Below, one piece after another: positions 54,410-64,000 of a DNA stretch of 64,000 bases (positions are counted from its first letter, which is position 1; each line of letters begins with the position of its first letter). The stretch covers positions 779,588-843,587 of the forward strand of contig UESW01004240.1 in assembly GCA_900491605.1 (NCBI GenBank), written 5' to 3'. Under the pieces are notes generated by a model. The model saw only the letters and a list, made by a program, of their open reading frames with translations, was not told where the DNA came from and did no database searches. This stretch comes from Calamus simplicifolius (Eukaryota > Streptophyta > Magnoliopsida > Arecales > Arecaceae). The translations under genes were made by a program, and so were the position numbers.

Positions 54410-56155
54410 TTGAAGGACAAAGATGAATCAGATACACAAGAGGTAAATGAAGAAAGCAATCCTAATCCACCTGAAGCCTCACAAGGTAATGATGACTTAG
54501 AAAGAGGATGGAGGTATGTTCACAGTCACCCTAAAGATCAAATTATTGGTGAAATATCTCATGGAATTAGGACAAGATCGACATTTAGAGATACATATAA
54601 TAACTTAGCATTTGTTTCTAAAATTGAACCTAAATGTTATGATGAAGCTAAGAATGATATTGATTGGTTAAATGCAATGCATGAAGAACTTAATCAATTT
54701 GAAAGAAATAATGTTTGGACACTTATTGAAAGACCTAATGATTATCAAATTATTGGAACAAAATGGGTTTTCAGAAATAAGTTAGATGAACATGGTAACA
54801 TAATAAGAAATAAAGCAAGACTAGTAGCTAAGGGTTATAATCAAGAAGAAGGAATTGATTTTGATGAAACATATGCCCCTGTTGCTAGATTAGAAGCTAT
54901 CAGATTACTTCTTGCTGTTGCTTGTTTTATGAATTTTAAATTATATCAAATGGATGTTAAAAGCGCTTTCTTAAATGGATATATTGCTGAACAAGTATTT
55001 GTGGAACAACCACCCGGTTTTGAAAATCACTTGTTTCCAAACCACGTATTTAAATTAAACAAAGCTTTGTATGGTTTGAAGCAAGCTCCCCGGGCTTGGT
55101 ATGAAAGATTAAGCAAGTTCTTGATTAGTAATAAATTCATTCGAGGAAATGTCGATACAACCTTATTTATTAAAAGACAAAATGATGATATTTTAATTAT
55201 TCAAATCTATGTAGATGATATCATATTTGGTGCCACTAATGACTCGTTATGCAAAGATTTTGCTGAGCTTATGCAGGGAGAATTCGAGATGAGTATGATG
55301 GGAGAACTGAATTATTTTCTCGGACTCCAAATCAAGCAAAGCAATGACGGGATCTTCATAAGCCAATCCAAGTACATCAAGGAGATGATCAAAAAGTTTG
55401 GCATGGAGACATCTAAAAGTATCGGTACCCCTATGAGCTCATCTTGTAGAATTGATGCTTGTAATTCTGAAAAATCTGTAGATCTAAAACTTTATAGAGG
55501 AATGATAGGATCTTTGTTATACTTAACTGCCAGTAGACCTGATATCTTGTTTAGTGTTTGCATGTGTGCCAGATATCAAGCTAATCCTAAAGAATCACAC
55601 TTGCTTGCTGTTAAAAGAATATTTAAATATTTAAATGGAACTAAAAACTTAGGACTTTGGTATGACAGACAATCTAGCATTGACTTAATAGGATACACCG
55701 ATTCAGACTTTGCTGGATGTAAACTAGACAGAAAATCAACTAGTGGAACTTGCCAATTCCTAGGTGTTAACTTAATCTCATGGTTTAGCAAGAAGCAAAC
55801 TTCAGTAGCATTGTCTACGGCCGAGGCCGAATACATTGCAGCTGGAAGTTGCTGTGCTCAAATTTTGTGGATTAAGCAGCAACTAGAGGATTATGGTATC
55901 AAACAAAAGGGAATACCAATAAAATGTGACAACACTAGTGCAATTTGTCTAACTAAAAATCCTATTCAACACTCTAGAACAAAACATATAGAAATCCGAC
56001 ATCATTTTATTAGAGATCATGTTAATGATGGCAACATTGTATTGGAATTTGTAAACACTGAAAAACAACTCGCAGATATATTTACTAAACCTTTAGATGA
56101 ATCAAAATTTTATGAAATAAGAATGGAACTTGGAATGATTGATCCATCTAATTAA
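54410..56155 (+). CDS. Sirevirus reverse transcriptase and RNase H
   Basis: 581 open codons. RT: KWVFRNKLDEHGN, ARLVAKGYNQEEGIDF, MDVKSAFLNGYIAEQV, YGLKQAPRAWYERL, and the catalytic YVDDIIFG. RNase H: GYTDSDFAGCKLDRKSTSG, ALSTAEAEYIAA and CDNTSAICL, ending in the MIDPSN tail. All catalytic blocks look intact. The start codon given is the first ATG in the open stretch, not a natural start, as this is the end of the pol polyprotein. Confidence 0.95.
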   Translation: MKDKDESDTQEVNEESNPNPPEASQGNDDLERGWRYVHSHPKDQIIGEISHGIRTRSTFRDTYNNLAFVSKIEPKCYDEAKNDIDWLNAMHEELNQFERNNVWTLIERPNDYQIIGTKWVFRNKLDEHGNIIRNKARLVAKGYNQEEGIDFDETYAPVARLEAIRLLLAVACFMNFKLYQMDVKSAFLNGYIAEQVFVEQPPGFENHLFPNHVFKLNKALYGLKQAPRAWYERLSKFLISNKFIRGNVDTTLFIKRQNDDILIIQIYVDDIIFGATNDSLCKDFAELMQGEFEMSMMGELNYFLGLQIKQSNDGIFISQSKYIKEMIKKFGMETSKSIGTPMSSSCRIDACNSEKSVDLKLYRGMIGSLLYLTASRPDILFSVCMCARYQANPKESHLLAVKRIFKYLNGTKNLGLWYDRQSSIDLIGYTDSDFAGCKLDRKSTSGTCQFLGVNLISWFSKKQTSVALSTAEAEYIAAGSCCAQILWIKQQLEDYGIKQKGIPIKCDNTSAICLTKNPIQHSRTKHIEIRHHFIRDHVNDGNIVLEFVNTEKQLADIFTKPLDESKFYEIRMELGMIDPSN

Positions 56156-56505
56156 TTAAGTAATCATGTTTGTGACACTTGATATGATATCTAATTGATG
56201 TGACATCTTTTAAATCAAATCAATTAAAGGAAACATCCTGTCAAATTAATTGCTTGAGTATGCTGCATGCTTTAAGTCTTTTCATCTTTATGAATGCCAA
56301 TTGTTATATTCCTTAAATCCATCCACCAACGGATGTTTGAAGCCTTTTTGATTTTATTCATGGCAGTTACCTGACCAGGCAACCAAATAGTCACCTGGCC
56401 AGCTAACCATCAAGTCATCTCTCTATATATACTTTTTACCAAATCAATTCGTTCATTCAACAATGGCAGTTACCTGACGTTTTTAATGCTCATTCACTGC
56501 ACCGC

Positions 56506-57335
56506 ATGGACTTTGCCAAACGGGATGGTATTTGGTTAAAGGTTAGGTCTAGAACTGGTCAGTCTAGTATGCCACCACCAACTGTAATGTCACCGCCAAC
56601 TGTAACTCAATCTGCTTGTTCTCCTCAGAACTTCTTCAACTTTAACTTCAACCATCCGAATCCTTACCTTGCTGCTATGTCTGATGATCAAAATCCTTTT
56701 CAATCTGATCCACCCAATATGAATGCTCCTAGACCTTCTTATTGTAATGACAATCAAGGTCCTGCTCCTCTTCCTGTAGTACGTATAAGTGATGATCAAA
56801 TTCGCCTCATTATCAATGAATTGACCCTTGCCTCTTCTAGTCAAAGCTCTGGAGACAGCGCTTCTTCTATCAATGATCAGACTCTCGTTCCACATATTTC
56901 TTCTATTTTTGAAAACATATCTCAGTTTAAACTTATTCTTGAGAGACTTGTCCATGATGTGAACATTCTCAATGGAAGAGTTTTTCATCACAATGAATCT
57001 GTCATGGAGCGGATCCTAAAAGAGATTAATTTCCTAAAAGGTAAGCTTGAGAATTTTGAAACTAAGGCAGAGTGGGTAGAGCATCGAGTGAGATCTACAG
57101 AGACCCAGACCCGGGATGCAGCAAATATGTTGACCATTGGACTGCAACCCTCTCAAGGCTGAGTCAACTCATGGAGACTCTCATCACTCTTTCTGCCACC
57201 TCTGCGCCTGATGCTTCTTTTTCTCATCCGCACCTTTGGACTCCACTAACACGGCCTTCCTCCGACAAGCCAGGATCTTCAAACAAGCCAAATATTTCTT
57301 CAGTGCATATTTCTTCTTCTGATGACGACATGTGA
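56506..57335 (+). pseudogene. env-like ORF of Sirevirus element
   Basis: Separate ORF after pol: 56506-57162 (218 codons, MDFAKRDGIWLKVRSRTG) and, after a one-base frame change near 57100, a tail ending SSDDDM at 57335. Ser/Pro/Asn-rich first half, then a helical coiled-coil-like region (IFENISQFKLILERLVHD, SVMERILKEINFLKG). No clear signal peptide or membrane segment that I can see, so 'env-like' refers to place and family precedent only. Role unknown. Confidence 0.65.
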
Positions 57336-57616
57336 TTATGTTTGACTTATGTTGTAACCGTACTTAGTACTGTTTCTGTGATGCATGTTTATGACTATGT
57401 TTTATGACTTGAGACCATGGCGTGTAATGTTTGTATTACTCTATTTTATAATGATCTGAATGACTGCTCAAATTATGTATGATTGCTTACATCTCCTTGA
57501 TACATTATGCTTAAATTTATTGCAAAACTCTTCGAACTTCTTTTTGATTAATGACAAAAAGAGAGAAGATTATTGCATACAGTAAGGAATGGAGTAAAGT
57601 AATAACTCCATATATT

Positions 57617-57748
57617 CAGGGGGAGAAAAAGGGTTCACTTATTCAGTTTGACAGGGAGAAATTAATGTTTTCTGATTACACTCCTGTCACTTCCTATATT
57701 TGCTCTTTATGTGCTTAAAGGTTTTGTCATCATCAAAAAGGGGGAGAT
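57617..57748 (+). promoter_or_regulatory. multiple polypurine tracts
   Basis: GGGGGAGAAAAAGGG at about 57619, ACAGGGAGAAA near 57650, and AAAAAGGGGGAGA directly before the 3' LTR at 57749. Several purine tracts ahead of the LTR are known for sireviruses. Confidence 0.75.
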
Positions 57749-59902
57749 TGTTGACCCCAGATTGATTTTGATGATTACAAAACAGTTAGGCAACTCTAAG
57801 CTTGATACAGGAAAGTTCGGTCGCCTTGCAAGTAAGTATCTGCGTGCAAAATTTTATTGGTAAGAAAGTACTTCGTTTAATTGATTTTGAATATTGTTTA
57901 TTAGCTTGAGAGTTAACTGGTTAGCTAGCTTGTTATTCCATTTAGCTAACTGGCACGACTTTCAGCTAAATGGAAAACATTCTCAGTGCTTGGGCCGAAC
58001 GTCATTGTATTTTAGCTAGCTGGTTAGCTAGCTTGTTAGCTAGCTGGAGATCCTTCAGCTAACTAATCTTCACATCTCTGTAAGTTGGCTGAACGCTCTC
58101 ATTTTCTAGCTAACTGGTTAGCTAGCTCGTGGTGCCCTGATAGCTAACTGGAATTTGCTTTTAGTTGCCTGGCCGAACTGCCTCAAATTCTAGTTAACTG
58201 CTGAGCTAGCTACCAGATCTTCTAGCTAGCTGGCAGTTCCTTTAGCTAACTGCTTAGGTAACTATTGTATCATGGAGCTAACTGGTTAGTTAGCTATTCT
58301 TCACTATAAGCGTGTGGCCATGCATTTTGAAATTTTAGTTAGCTGAAGAGCTAACTCCCTCTCTCCACTGGCCGTTTTCTTTCTCTGCTTAGCTAACTGG
58401 AAAGCTAGCTATCTTTTCGTTAGCTAACTGGGAAGCTAGCTATCTTTCCGTTAGTTAGCTGGAGAGCTAACTAAGCTGGGCGGTTTTTGTACTATTTTTT
58501 GAATTAGTTAGCTAGTGAGCTAACTGGCTATCTTTTAGCTAACTGAAGAGCTAACTCTCCATCTCCTGTTATTTTTGCAGCCGAAAGGTTCTCACTTTTA
58601 GTTAGCTGGGGAGCTAACTGGCATTCAACGACACTTTCACCTGACTTTTTGTTTTGCCTGTTAGTTAGCTGGAGAGCTAACTATCCATTGTTTAGTTAGC
58701 TGGTGAGCTAACTAAGTGTTCTGAACTTCTTTGTCTTGGCCGTTGCTTTTTCTGTTAGTTAGCTAGAGAGCTAACTTGCAACATGTTTAGCTAACTAATA
58801 AGCTGCTCTGGACGTCCTTTTTCCACCTTGGCCTCTCTTGTGAGCTAGCTGACTAGCTAGCTGGGGACTTTTGCTTAAGCCTTGGCCGAATGGTTTCTTG
58901 CTTCAGCTGTCTGTAGTTATTCTTTCAGCCAACTACCGCCTGAGTTCTTGAGTTTGCTTTTCTTCTCTTACTCTCTCTCTCTATTGCTATTTTAAGCTAC
59001 ACTTAACTTTTGGATTTTTGAATTTTTGCAGTGCTCTTCATTCCTCAAATGGAGATCAACATTCAATGCTTAAGGGAAACATTTATAACTGTTATATTTT
59101 CTTCCTATTTTTATTTCTATTTGTTCCTAATGTATCTAATGGATCTTTTCTTATTGGATGATTATAAAAAGGTGGGATTTGAAGCACACCAGGACGATTC
59201 GGAAAAAGCGTTTTTAAAGAGAAAGAAAATCCAAGAAAAGAGCTCATATTGCATATTGTTGAGTGGTTGTTGCTGTGCATTCAAGTTCATTCATTGCTCC
59301 AAAAAATCGTCCGGATCTTTGAAGCTTTTCAAGCAATCAAGACTTCAGCTACTTCGACCTCGTTCATTTATTGCTGAGTTTATTGCTTCAAAAATTGTAA
59401 AGTATACTCTAAATATTTGCTCATTGTGGGAGCTTCTCTTTATCATTCCTTGATCGTTCTTGTAAAAGGGTTAGTGTTAACCCTGATTATTTGGCTTCCT
59501 TGTGCCTTAAAACAAGAGGACTAGCCTAGGTTTGGCTAGGGGTTTTGGCTTCCTTGTGCCATGAAACAAGAGGACTAGCCTGGTGTGGCTAGGGGTTTTT
59601 GGCTACCTTGTGCCGTATAAATAAGAGGGCTAGCCTGGTTTGGTTAGAGGTTGTAATCGTTGTGATACGATTAGTAAATTCCAAAGGTTTTGAGGAGTGG
59701 ATGTAGGTGTTGAGTTTGGCACCGAACCACTATAAACTTTTGTGTGTTTGTGGTTGTTTGATTCTCTACTGTTTTCATTCTGTGCACTCCACTACACTGC
59801 TGCCAATCAAGAGTAGGGTTTAAGCACATTCTTGCATAGTAATCAATTTGTTTTTTAATAACCCAATTCACCCCCATCTTGGGTTGTTACATCTGGGCAA
59901 CA
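57749..59902 (+). repeat. 3' LTR of the Sirevirus element
   Basis: 2154 bp, same layout as the 5' LTR, including the palindromic AGCTAACT field and the triplicated unit (59493-59655). One extra GCTTGTTAGCTAGCTG block is near 58030, plus scattered substitutions. Confidence 0.95.
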
Positions 59903-60282
59903 GGTTACATTCAAGGAAGGCGTGCCAATGCATTACATTTTTCGCGCCTTTTCGAGGGCGCCCGATTCGAGGGTGCTTGGCAGATTTTTGAGGTCATTTA
60001 TCTCAGAAGGGTTTGACAAGCCGGAGGGAACCTGGTCCCTAGAGAAGGAGGGAAGTTCCCGAGCACCTCGTTGATGTTAAACGATCCTCCTCGGGAGGGG
60101 GCGCGACACCTTGCCTCCCGCAAGCGCCCATCGGAGTGGTGACGCATGTTGAGTTTCCACAGGTCGAGATTAATGACTCGACCGATCGAAACACTTGCCA
60201 GGAGTGGTTTAAATATGGACTAGAGGGATGCCTGTGCTGGTCATCCTTTCAGCCAGTTTCCCAGTGGCTCTTTAGTGTGGAT
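59903..60282. other. gypsy-2 internal sequence after the copia insertion
   Basis: No gene. A GGTTTAAATA TATA-like phrase at about 60208-60217 lies ~70 bp above the ATG of the next small ORF, as at 46688. Confidence 0.5.
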
Positions 60283-60594
60283 ATGGCCTCCAGCGGCAAA
60301 AGGCGATCAACTCAAGGGACGAACGGCGGTGCCAACGGCCGCAAGGACTCTCGGGAGAGTCGCATCGCAGTGACCGTTGATGGAGTGGCCTTGGCATCGG
60401 TGTTCGCGAGCCATGAGCAGCTACAAAGGGCGACCGGGCGATATCTGGCTGTCTCGACGAGGGAGGTCAAGTCCCTCCGCCGTGTTATCAGCCAGCAAGA
60501 AGGGAAAATAGCGTCCCTTCGCCAAAAGATTGCCGAGTTAGTTCAGCGTGGGGAGAGTTCGGTGGCTCCCGGAGAAGATGTGAAGCCACTGTGA
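60283..60594 (+). CDS. small antisense ORF 2 of gypsy-2 (paralogue of ORF 1)
   Basis: 103 residues from ATG at 60283 (MASSGKRRSTQG), chosen over the upstream extension because the homology with the 46773 ORF and the TATA-like box both fit this start. Core FASHEQLQRATGRYLAVSTR, then a coiled-coil-like VISQQEGKIASLRQK, then GESSVAPGED. Basic N-terminus, helical middle, acidic tail. Function unknown. Confidence 0.55.
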   Translation: MASSGKRRSTQGTNGGANGRKDSRESRIAVTVDGVALASVFASHEQLQRATGRYLAVSTREVKSLRRVISQQEGKIASLRQKIAELVQRGESSVAPGEDVKPL

Positions 60595-60718
60595 AGGCTA
60601 TTTTTATCTTTTCTTTTCCTCTTTATCATTTTCTCTACGATAAGCAGAAAGGGGGGTTTTTTGGCAACTTTTGTTTTCGCTGCCATCCCCAAGATGTTTG
60701 TCCCTGTCGAACAACGTT

Positions 60719-61735
60719 TTGCGTTTTGGAGACCAACTTGGTCGGCCGGGGCTTGTAAGTGGCCCGAATCCAAACATAGTTTAGGAGAATACTTAGGTCG
60801 GCCAGGGCTTGTAAGCTGCCCAAATCCGAGCTAAGTTTTGAAGAACGCTTAGGTCGGCCGGGGCTTGTAAGCGGCCTGAATCCGAACATAGTTTAGGAGA
60901 ATACTTAGGTCGGTCGGGGCTTGTAAGCTGCCCGAATCCGAGCTAAGCTTTGAAGAATGTTTAGGTCGGCCGGAGCTTATAAGTGGCCCGAATCCGAACA
61001 TAGTTTAGGAGAATACTTAGGTCGGCCGGGGCTTATAAGCTGCCTGAATCCGAGCTAAGTTTAGAAGAATGTTTAGGTCGGCCGGGGCTTGTAAGCGGCC
61101 CGAATTCGGACTAGTTTAGGAGAATACTTAGGTCGGCCGGGGCTTGTAAGCTGCCCGAATCCGAGCTAAGTTTAGAAGAACGTTTAGGTCGGCCGGGGCT
61201 TGTAAGCGGTCCGAATCCGAACATAGTTTAGGAGAATACTTAGGTCGGCTGGGGCTTGTAAGCTGCCCGAATCCGAGCTAAGTTTAGAAGAACGTTTAGG
61301 TCGGTCGGGGCTTGTAAGCGGCCCGAATCCGAACATAGTTTAGGAGAATACTTAGGTCGGCTGGGGCTTGTAAGCTGCCCGAATTCGAGCTAAGTTTAGA
61401 AGAACATTTAGGTCGGCCGGGGCTTGTAAGCGGCCCGAATCTGAACATAGTTTAGGAGAATACTTAGGTCGGCCGGGGCTTGTAAGCTGCCCGAATCCGA
61501 GTTAAGTTTAGAAGAATGTTTAGGTCGGCCGGGGCTTGTAAGCGGCCCGAATCCGAACATAGTTTAGGAGAATACTTAGGTCGGCCGGGGCTTGTAAGCT
61601 GCCCGAATCCGAGCTAAGTTTAGAAGAACGTTTAGGTTGACCGGGGCTTGTAAGCGGCCCGAATCCAAGCATAGTTTAGGAGAATACTTAGGTCGGTCGG
61701 GGCTTGTAAGCTGCCCGAATCTGAGCTAAGTCTTG
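60719..61735. repeat. 56-bp tandem array with 112-bp higher-order unit
   Basis: About 18 units. Two alternating types: one with GCGGCCCGAATCCGAACATA and GTTTAGGAGAATACTTA, the other with GCTGCCCGAATCCGAGCTAA and GTTTAGAAGAACGTTTA, both followed by GGTCGGCCGGGGCTTGTAA. Unit starts step by 56 bp from 60751 (60807, 60863, 60919). Located between the integrase and the small ORF 2 of gypsy-2. Confidence 0.95.
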
Positions 61736-61977
61736 GGCATTGTTCGGTTCTCGACCATGCTGGGAGCGCTCGGTCATACCGAGCTTTTACCAAGCGGGAC
61801 TCGACTTAGCCAAGGTTCGGAGATTCAATTCAAAGCTCGGGGAAATGGCTCAGTTGTGCCGATAGTGAGCTAGAGGTATCCATTTCTCATCGCAATTTTT
61901 CCAAAGAGTCGACCATCTCGTAAATAACAAGAATAAGATGCTAGAGTTATAAACGGGGCAGGTCAAAGAGGCGTACC

Positions 61978-63405
61978 CTACTGATAGTATACGTGGAGAT
62001 TGTCCGAGTTCCACGTCCGGGGAATGGATTTTCCGCTTAGATCCTGGAGCTTGTAGGTGCCAGGTCTGATGACTTCCGCTACTTGGTAGGGGCCTTCCCA
62101 GTTCGGCGAGAGCTTTCCTTGCTCCAGCGGCTTGGAGACGGATGCTTTCCGGAGAACGAGATCGCCAGGTGAGAAGGATTTCCCTTTGACTCTGGAGGCG
62201 TGATAATGGGCCACTCTCTGCTGGTACGCGGCCATTCTAATTCGAGCTTTTTCCATGACCTCTTCTACCAAGTCGAGATTGGAGCGGAGCTGCTTGTCGT
62301 TGGCTTCTTCTAAGTAGCTTTCAACTCGAGGAGAGGGAAGGCCTATCTCCACTGGGATGATGGCTTTCGTGCCAAAAGCCATCCGAAACGGGGTCTCATC
62401 GGTGGGGATCCTCCGGGTGGTGCGCTAGGCCCATAGAACATGGTGAAGTTCGTCTGCCCATCCGCCTCGGGCTCTGGCGAACCGAGCTTTAATCCCTTGA
62501 AGCAGGGTTCGATTTGTTACCTCAGCTTCTCCGTTGGCTTGCGGATGCCCTACTGAGGTGAGGCGATGGTTAATGCCGTGATCTTCGCAGAACTCCCGGA
62601 ACTTGGGATTATTGAACTGCTTGCCATTGTCAGTGATGATGGTATGCGGGAGGCCGAAGCGACAGATGATGGATTTCCACACGAAATCCCTAGCCCGAGC
62701 TTCGGTGATTTGGGCGACTGCCTCAGCCTCGACCCACTTAGTAAAGTAATCAATGGCGACGAATAAAAACTTCCTCTGTCCGGTGGCGAGGGGAAAAGGG
62801 CCAAGAATATTCATCCCCCACTTAGCAAAGGGCCAAGCGAAGGAAATGGGGATCAGACTGGCAGAGGGAGCCTCTGAATGTTGGAGTGCCTCTGGCAGGG
62901 GTCATAGGCTCGGACGAGATCGTCGGCATCCTTTTGCATGGTTGGCCAGTAATATCCCTGGCGAAGCACCTTGTGGCATAGAGATCGACTTCCTAGATGA
63001 CTGCCACAAATTCCTTCATGCACCTCCCAAAGTGCATAGTCAGCCTCAGATGGGCGGAGGCATCTGAGAAGCGGCATGGAGAAGGACCGCTTATAGAGCT
63101 GTCATCGATTAGCACATAGTAGGTAGCTTGCAACTTAACTTTCTTGCTTCCCTGCGGTTGGCTGGGAGCGATCCTTCTTTAAGATACTTCAATATAGGGT
63201 CAACCCAAGATGCTTCGACCTCAATCTGCATCATTCGGTCTGCCTCCGCGATGCTGGGCTTTTCCAGAATTTCCAAGGGGAACTTCCACTCGGAGTCCAT
63301 CGACTCCGTAGTTGCTAGCTGGGATAATAGATCGGCACGAGCATTTTTCGATCTGAAAATCTGGATAACTTCAAATTCGGTGAAGTAAGAGAGTAAGTTC
63401 CGCAC
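61978..63405 (-). pseudogene. gypsy-2 integrase (and preceding linker)
   Basis: Minus strand, in order. End of the RNase H/linker comes first (63405-63109, NARADLLSQLA). The integrase zinc domain follows at 63077-62853 (HEGICGSHLG, YYWPTMQKDA, then YDPCQRHS, where the first Cys of the CxxC pair is Tyr). The core is at 62814-62425 (VAIDYFTKWVEAEAV, TIITDNGKQFNN, ANGEAEVTNRTL, i.e. D, D, E). The C-terminal part is at 62382-61978 (SFSPGDLVLRKA, NWEGPYQVAEV, ending WNSDNLHVYYQ). No chromodomain. Frame changes or stops at about 63090-63108, 62815-62850 and 62383-62424 break it. Confidence 0.85.
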
Positions 63406-63422
63406 CTCTTAGAGATACCGAA

Positions 63423-64000
63423 TCATGTTTGGCTCTCGGGCCTCAAACTCGCCCGCACGTGACTGGCTACCAACTGAGAGTCGGTAAAGGCATTGAGTTT
63501 CTTCACTTTCAGGTCATGGATGATTTGGAGTCCAGCAAGCAGAGCTTCATATTTGGCTTCGTTGTTGGAGGTTGGGAAGGAGAATCGAACGCCGTACTCA
63601 AAGGTTATCCCCTCTGGGCTGGTGAGGACTAGACCAGCACCGGAGCTATTGGCATTAGAGGATCCATTGATGTAGAGCAACCACAGGGCGTTTGGTCTTG
63701 GATGTTCGAAGGAGTCCGGGGCGGAGCCATCTTCTGGGATAGTGCATTCAAGGAGGAAGTCGGCTAGGACTTGTGCTTTTATGGCAGGACGAGGCTGATA
63801 CCGGATGTTATGCTCGCTCAATTCAACGGTCCATTTTTCCATTCTTCCTGATGTCTCTGGGTGGTGGACCACCGCCTTGATTGGCTGGTCGGTGAGGACT
63901 GTCACAGAATGCGCCTGAAAATATGGTCGCAACCTCCGAACCGATGTTATTAGGGCCAGCACCAGCTTTTCGATCCGGTGTATATCGTTTCGGCGTCCTG
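63423..64000 (-). pseudogene. gypsy-2 RNase H-like domain plus archaeal-type RNase H
   Basis: Near the window edge the end of the RT-linked RNase H-like domain is read (RIEKLVLALITSVRRLRPYF, SVTVLTDQPIKAVV), with a frame change at about 63980. The second RNase H follows: LLYINGSSNANSSGAGLVL (63690-63630), NNEAKYEALLAGLQ and TDSQLVASHVRA. The residue at 63666-63668 is Asn where the family has its first catalytic Asp. A second RNase H of this type is a mark of plant Tat elements. Confidence 0.8.

Larger units (their letters stand above)
49248..59902 (+). mobile_element. Ty1/copia retrotransposon, Sirevirus (SIRE/Maximus) type, inside gypsy-2
   Basis: 10.66 kb, TG...CA LTRs of about 2.15 kb. 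A perfect 5-bp target duplication GGTTA lies at 49243-49247 and 59903-59907. Met-type primer site, long gag with a C-terminal coiled coil and two zinc knuckles, protease, integrase, RT, RNase H, then a separate env-like ORF and several purine tracts before the 3' LTR: this set is typical of sireviruses. LTRs differ by roughly 5% by eye and coding parts have several indels, so it is older than the Tork element. Confidence 0.95.
41699..64000 (-). mobile_element. Ty3/gypsy retrotransposon, Tat-like, 3' part (gypsy-2), split by a copia element
   Basis: Minus-strand element whose RNase H enters at the right edge, followed by integrase (to 61978), a tandem array, a long non-pol region, purine tract (42751-42738) and 3' LTR (42735-41699). 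A copia element occupies 49248-59902. The integrase has no chromodomain, and an archaeal-type RNase H follows the first RNase H-like domain, both typical of the Tat lineage. Plus-strand genes fill about 8.6 kb of non-pol DNA, as reported for Retand-like Tat elements with antisense ORFs. Confidence 0.88.

Noticed and set aside
60719..61735. CRISPR-like array
   Set aside because: Units are contiguous without unique spacers, in a plant retroelement; it is a tandem satellite-like array.

Overview
This is nuclear DNA from a flowering plant with a large, repeat-rich genome. Evidence: GT-AG introns, a plant lignan-pathway exon, a plant receptor-like cytoplasmic kinase, and typical plant transposons (Ty1/copia Tork and Sirevirus types, Ty3/gypsy Tat type, L1 and RTE LINEs, PIF/Harbinger, hAT). 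A monocot is my guess; the sequence does not prove it. I see no bacterial-style genes, CRISPR, rRNA or tRNA genes.

Layout. (1) 1-4458: 5' part of a minus-strand Tat-type gypsy element with an LTR carrying a ~25-bp GC-rich tandem array. (2) 4459-15122: copy A of a segmental duplication. It is a stack of dead elements (copia gag/RNase H relic, hAT element, RTE LINE piece, L1), later interrupted by a young Tork copia element (5225-10757). (3) 15199-15528: first exon of a pinoresinol-lariciresinol reductase-like gene (minus), whose downstream side is now only transposons. (4) 15529-20417: AT-rich noncoding DNA with a 5'-truncated L1 (17847-18891). (5) 20418-28960: copy B of the duplication, without the Tork insertion and with the complete L1 (22606-28546) sitting inside an RTE LINE relic. 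(6) 30580-40638: three nested Harbinger-family insertions. The innermost (30949-40346, TTA target duplications) encodes a DDE transposase and a Myb/SANT ORF1 and also carries six intact exons of an RLCK-VI kinase plus the last exon of ribosomal protein L13a. (7) 41699-64000: a second minus-strand Tat-type gypsy element, from its 3' LTR to its RNase H, running off the right edge. Its long non-pol region carries plus-strand (antisense) genes, one with introns, and a 112-bp higher-order tandem array. A full Sirevirus-like copia element (49248-59902, GGTTA target duplications) has inserted into it.

How the parts relate. Almost everything is explained by successive insertions. Order can be read from target-site duplications and from the occupied/empty comparison between copies A and B. 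The part that stands out is the 9.4-kb Harbinger unit: by the boundaries I can see, it moved as one piece with host gene exons inside, and the kinase frame remains open across all six exons. The second is the intron-containing antisense gene system of the right-hand gypsy element, with a repeated small-ORF-plus-array module. Calls come from reading translations, motifs and repeat boundaries by eye; no database search was possible.
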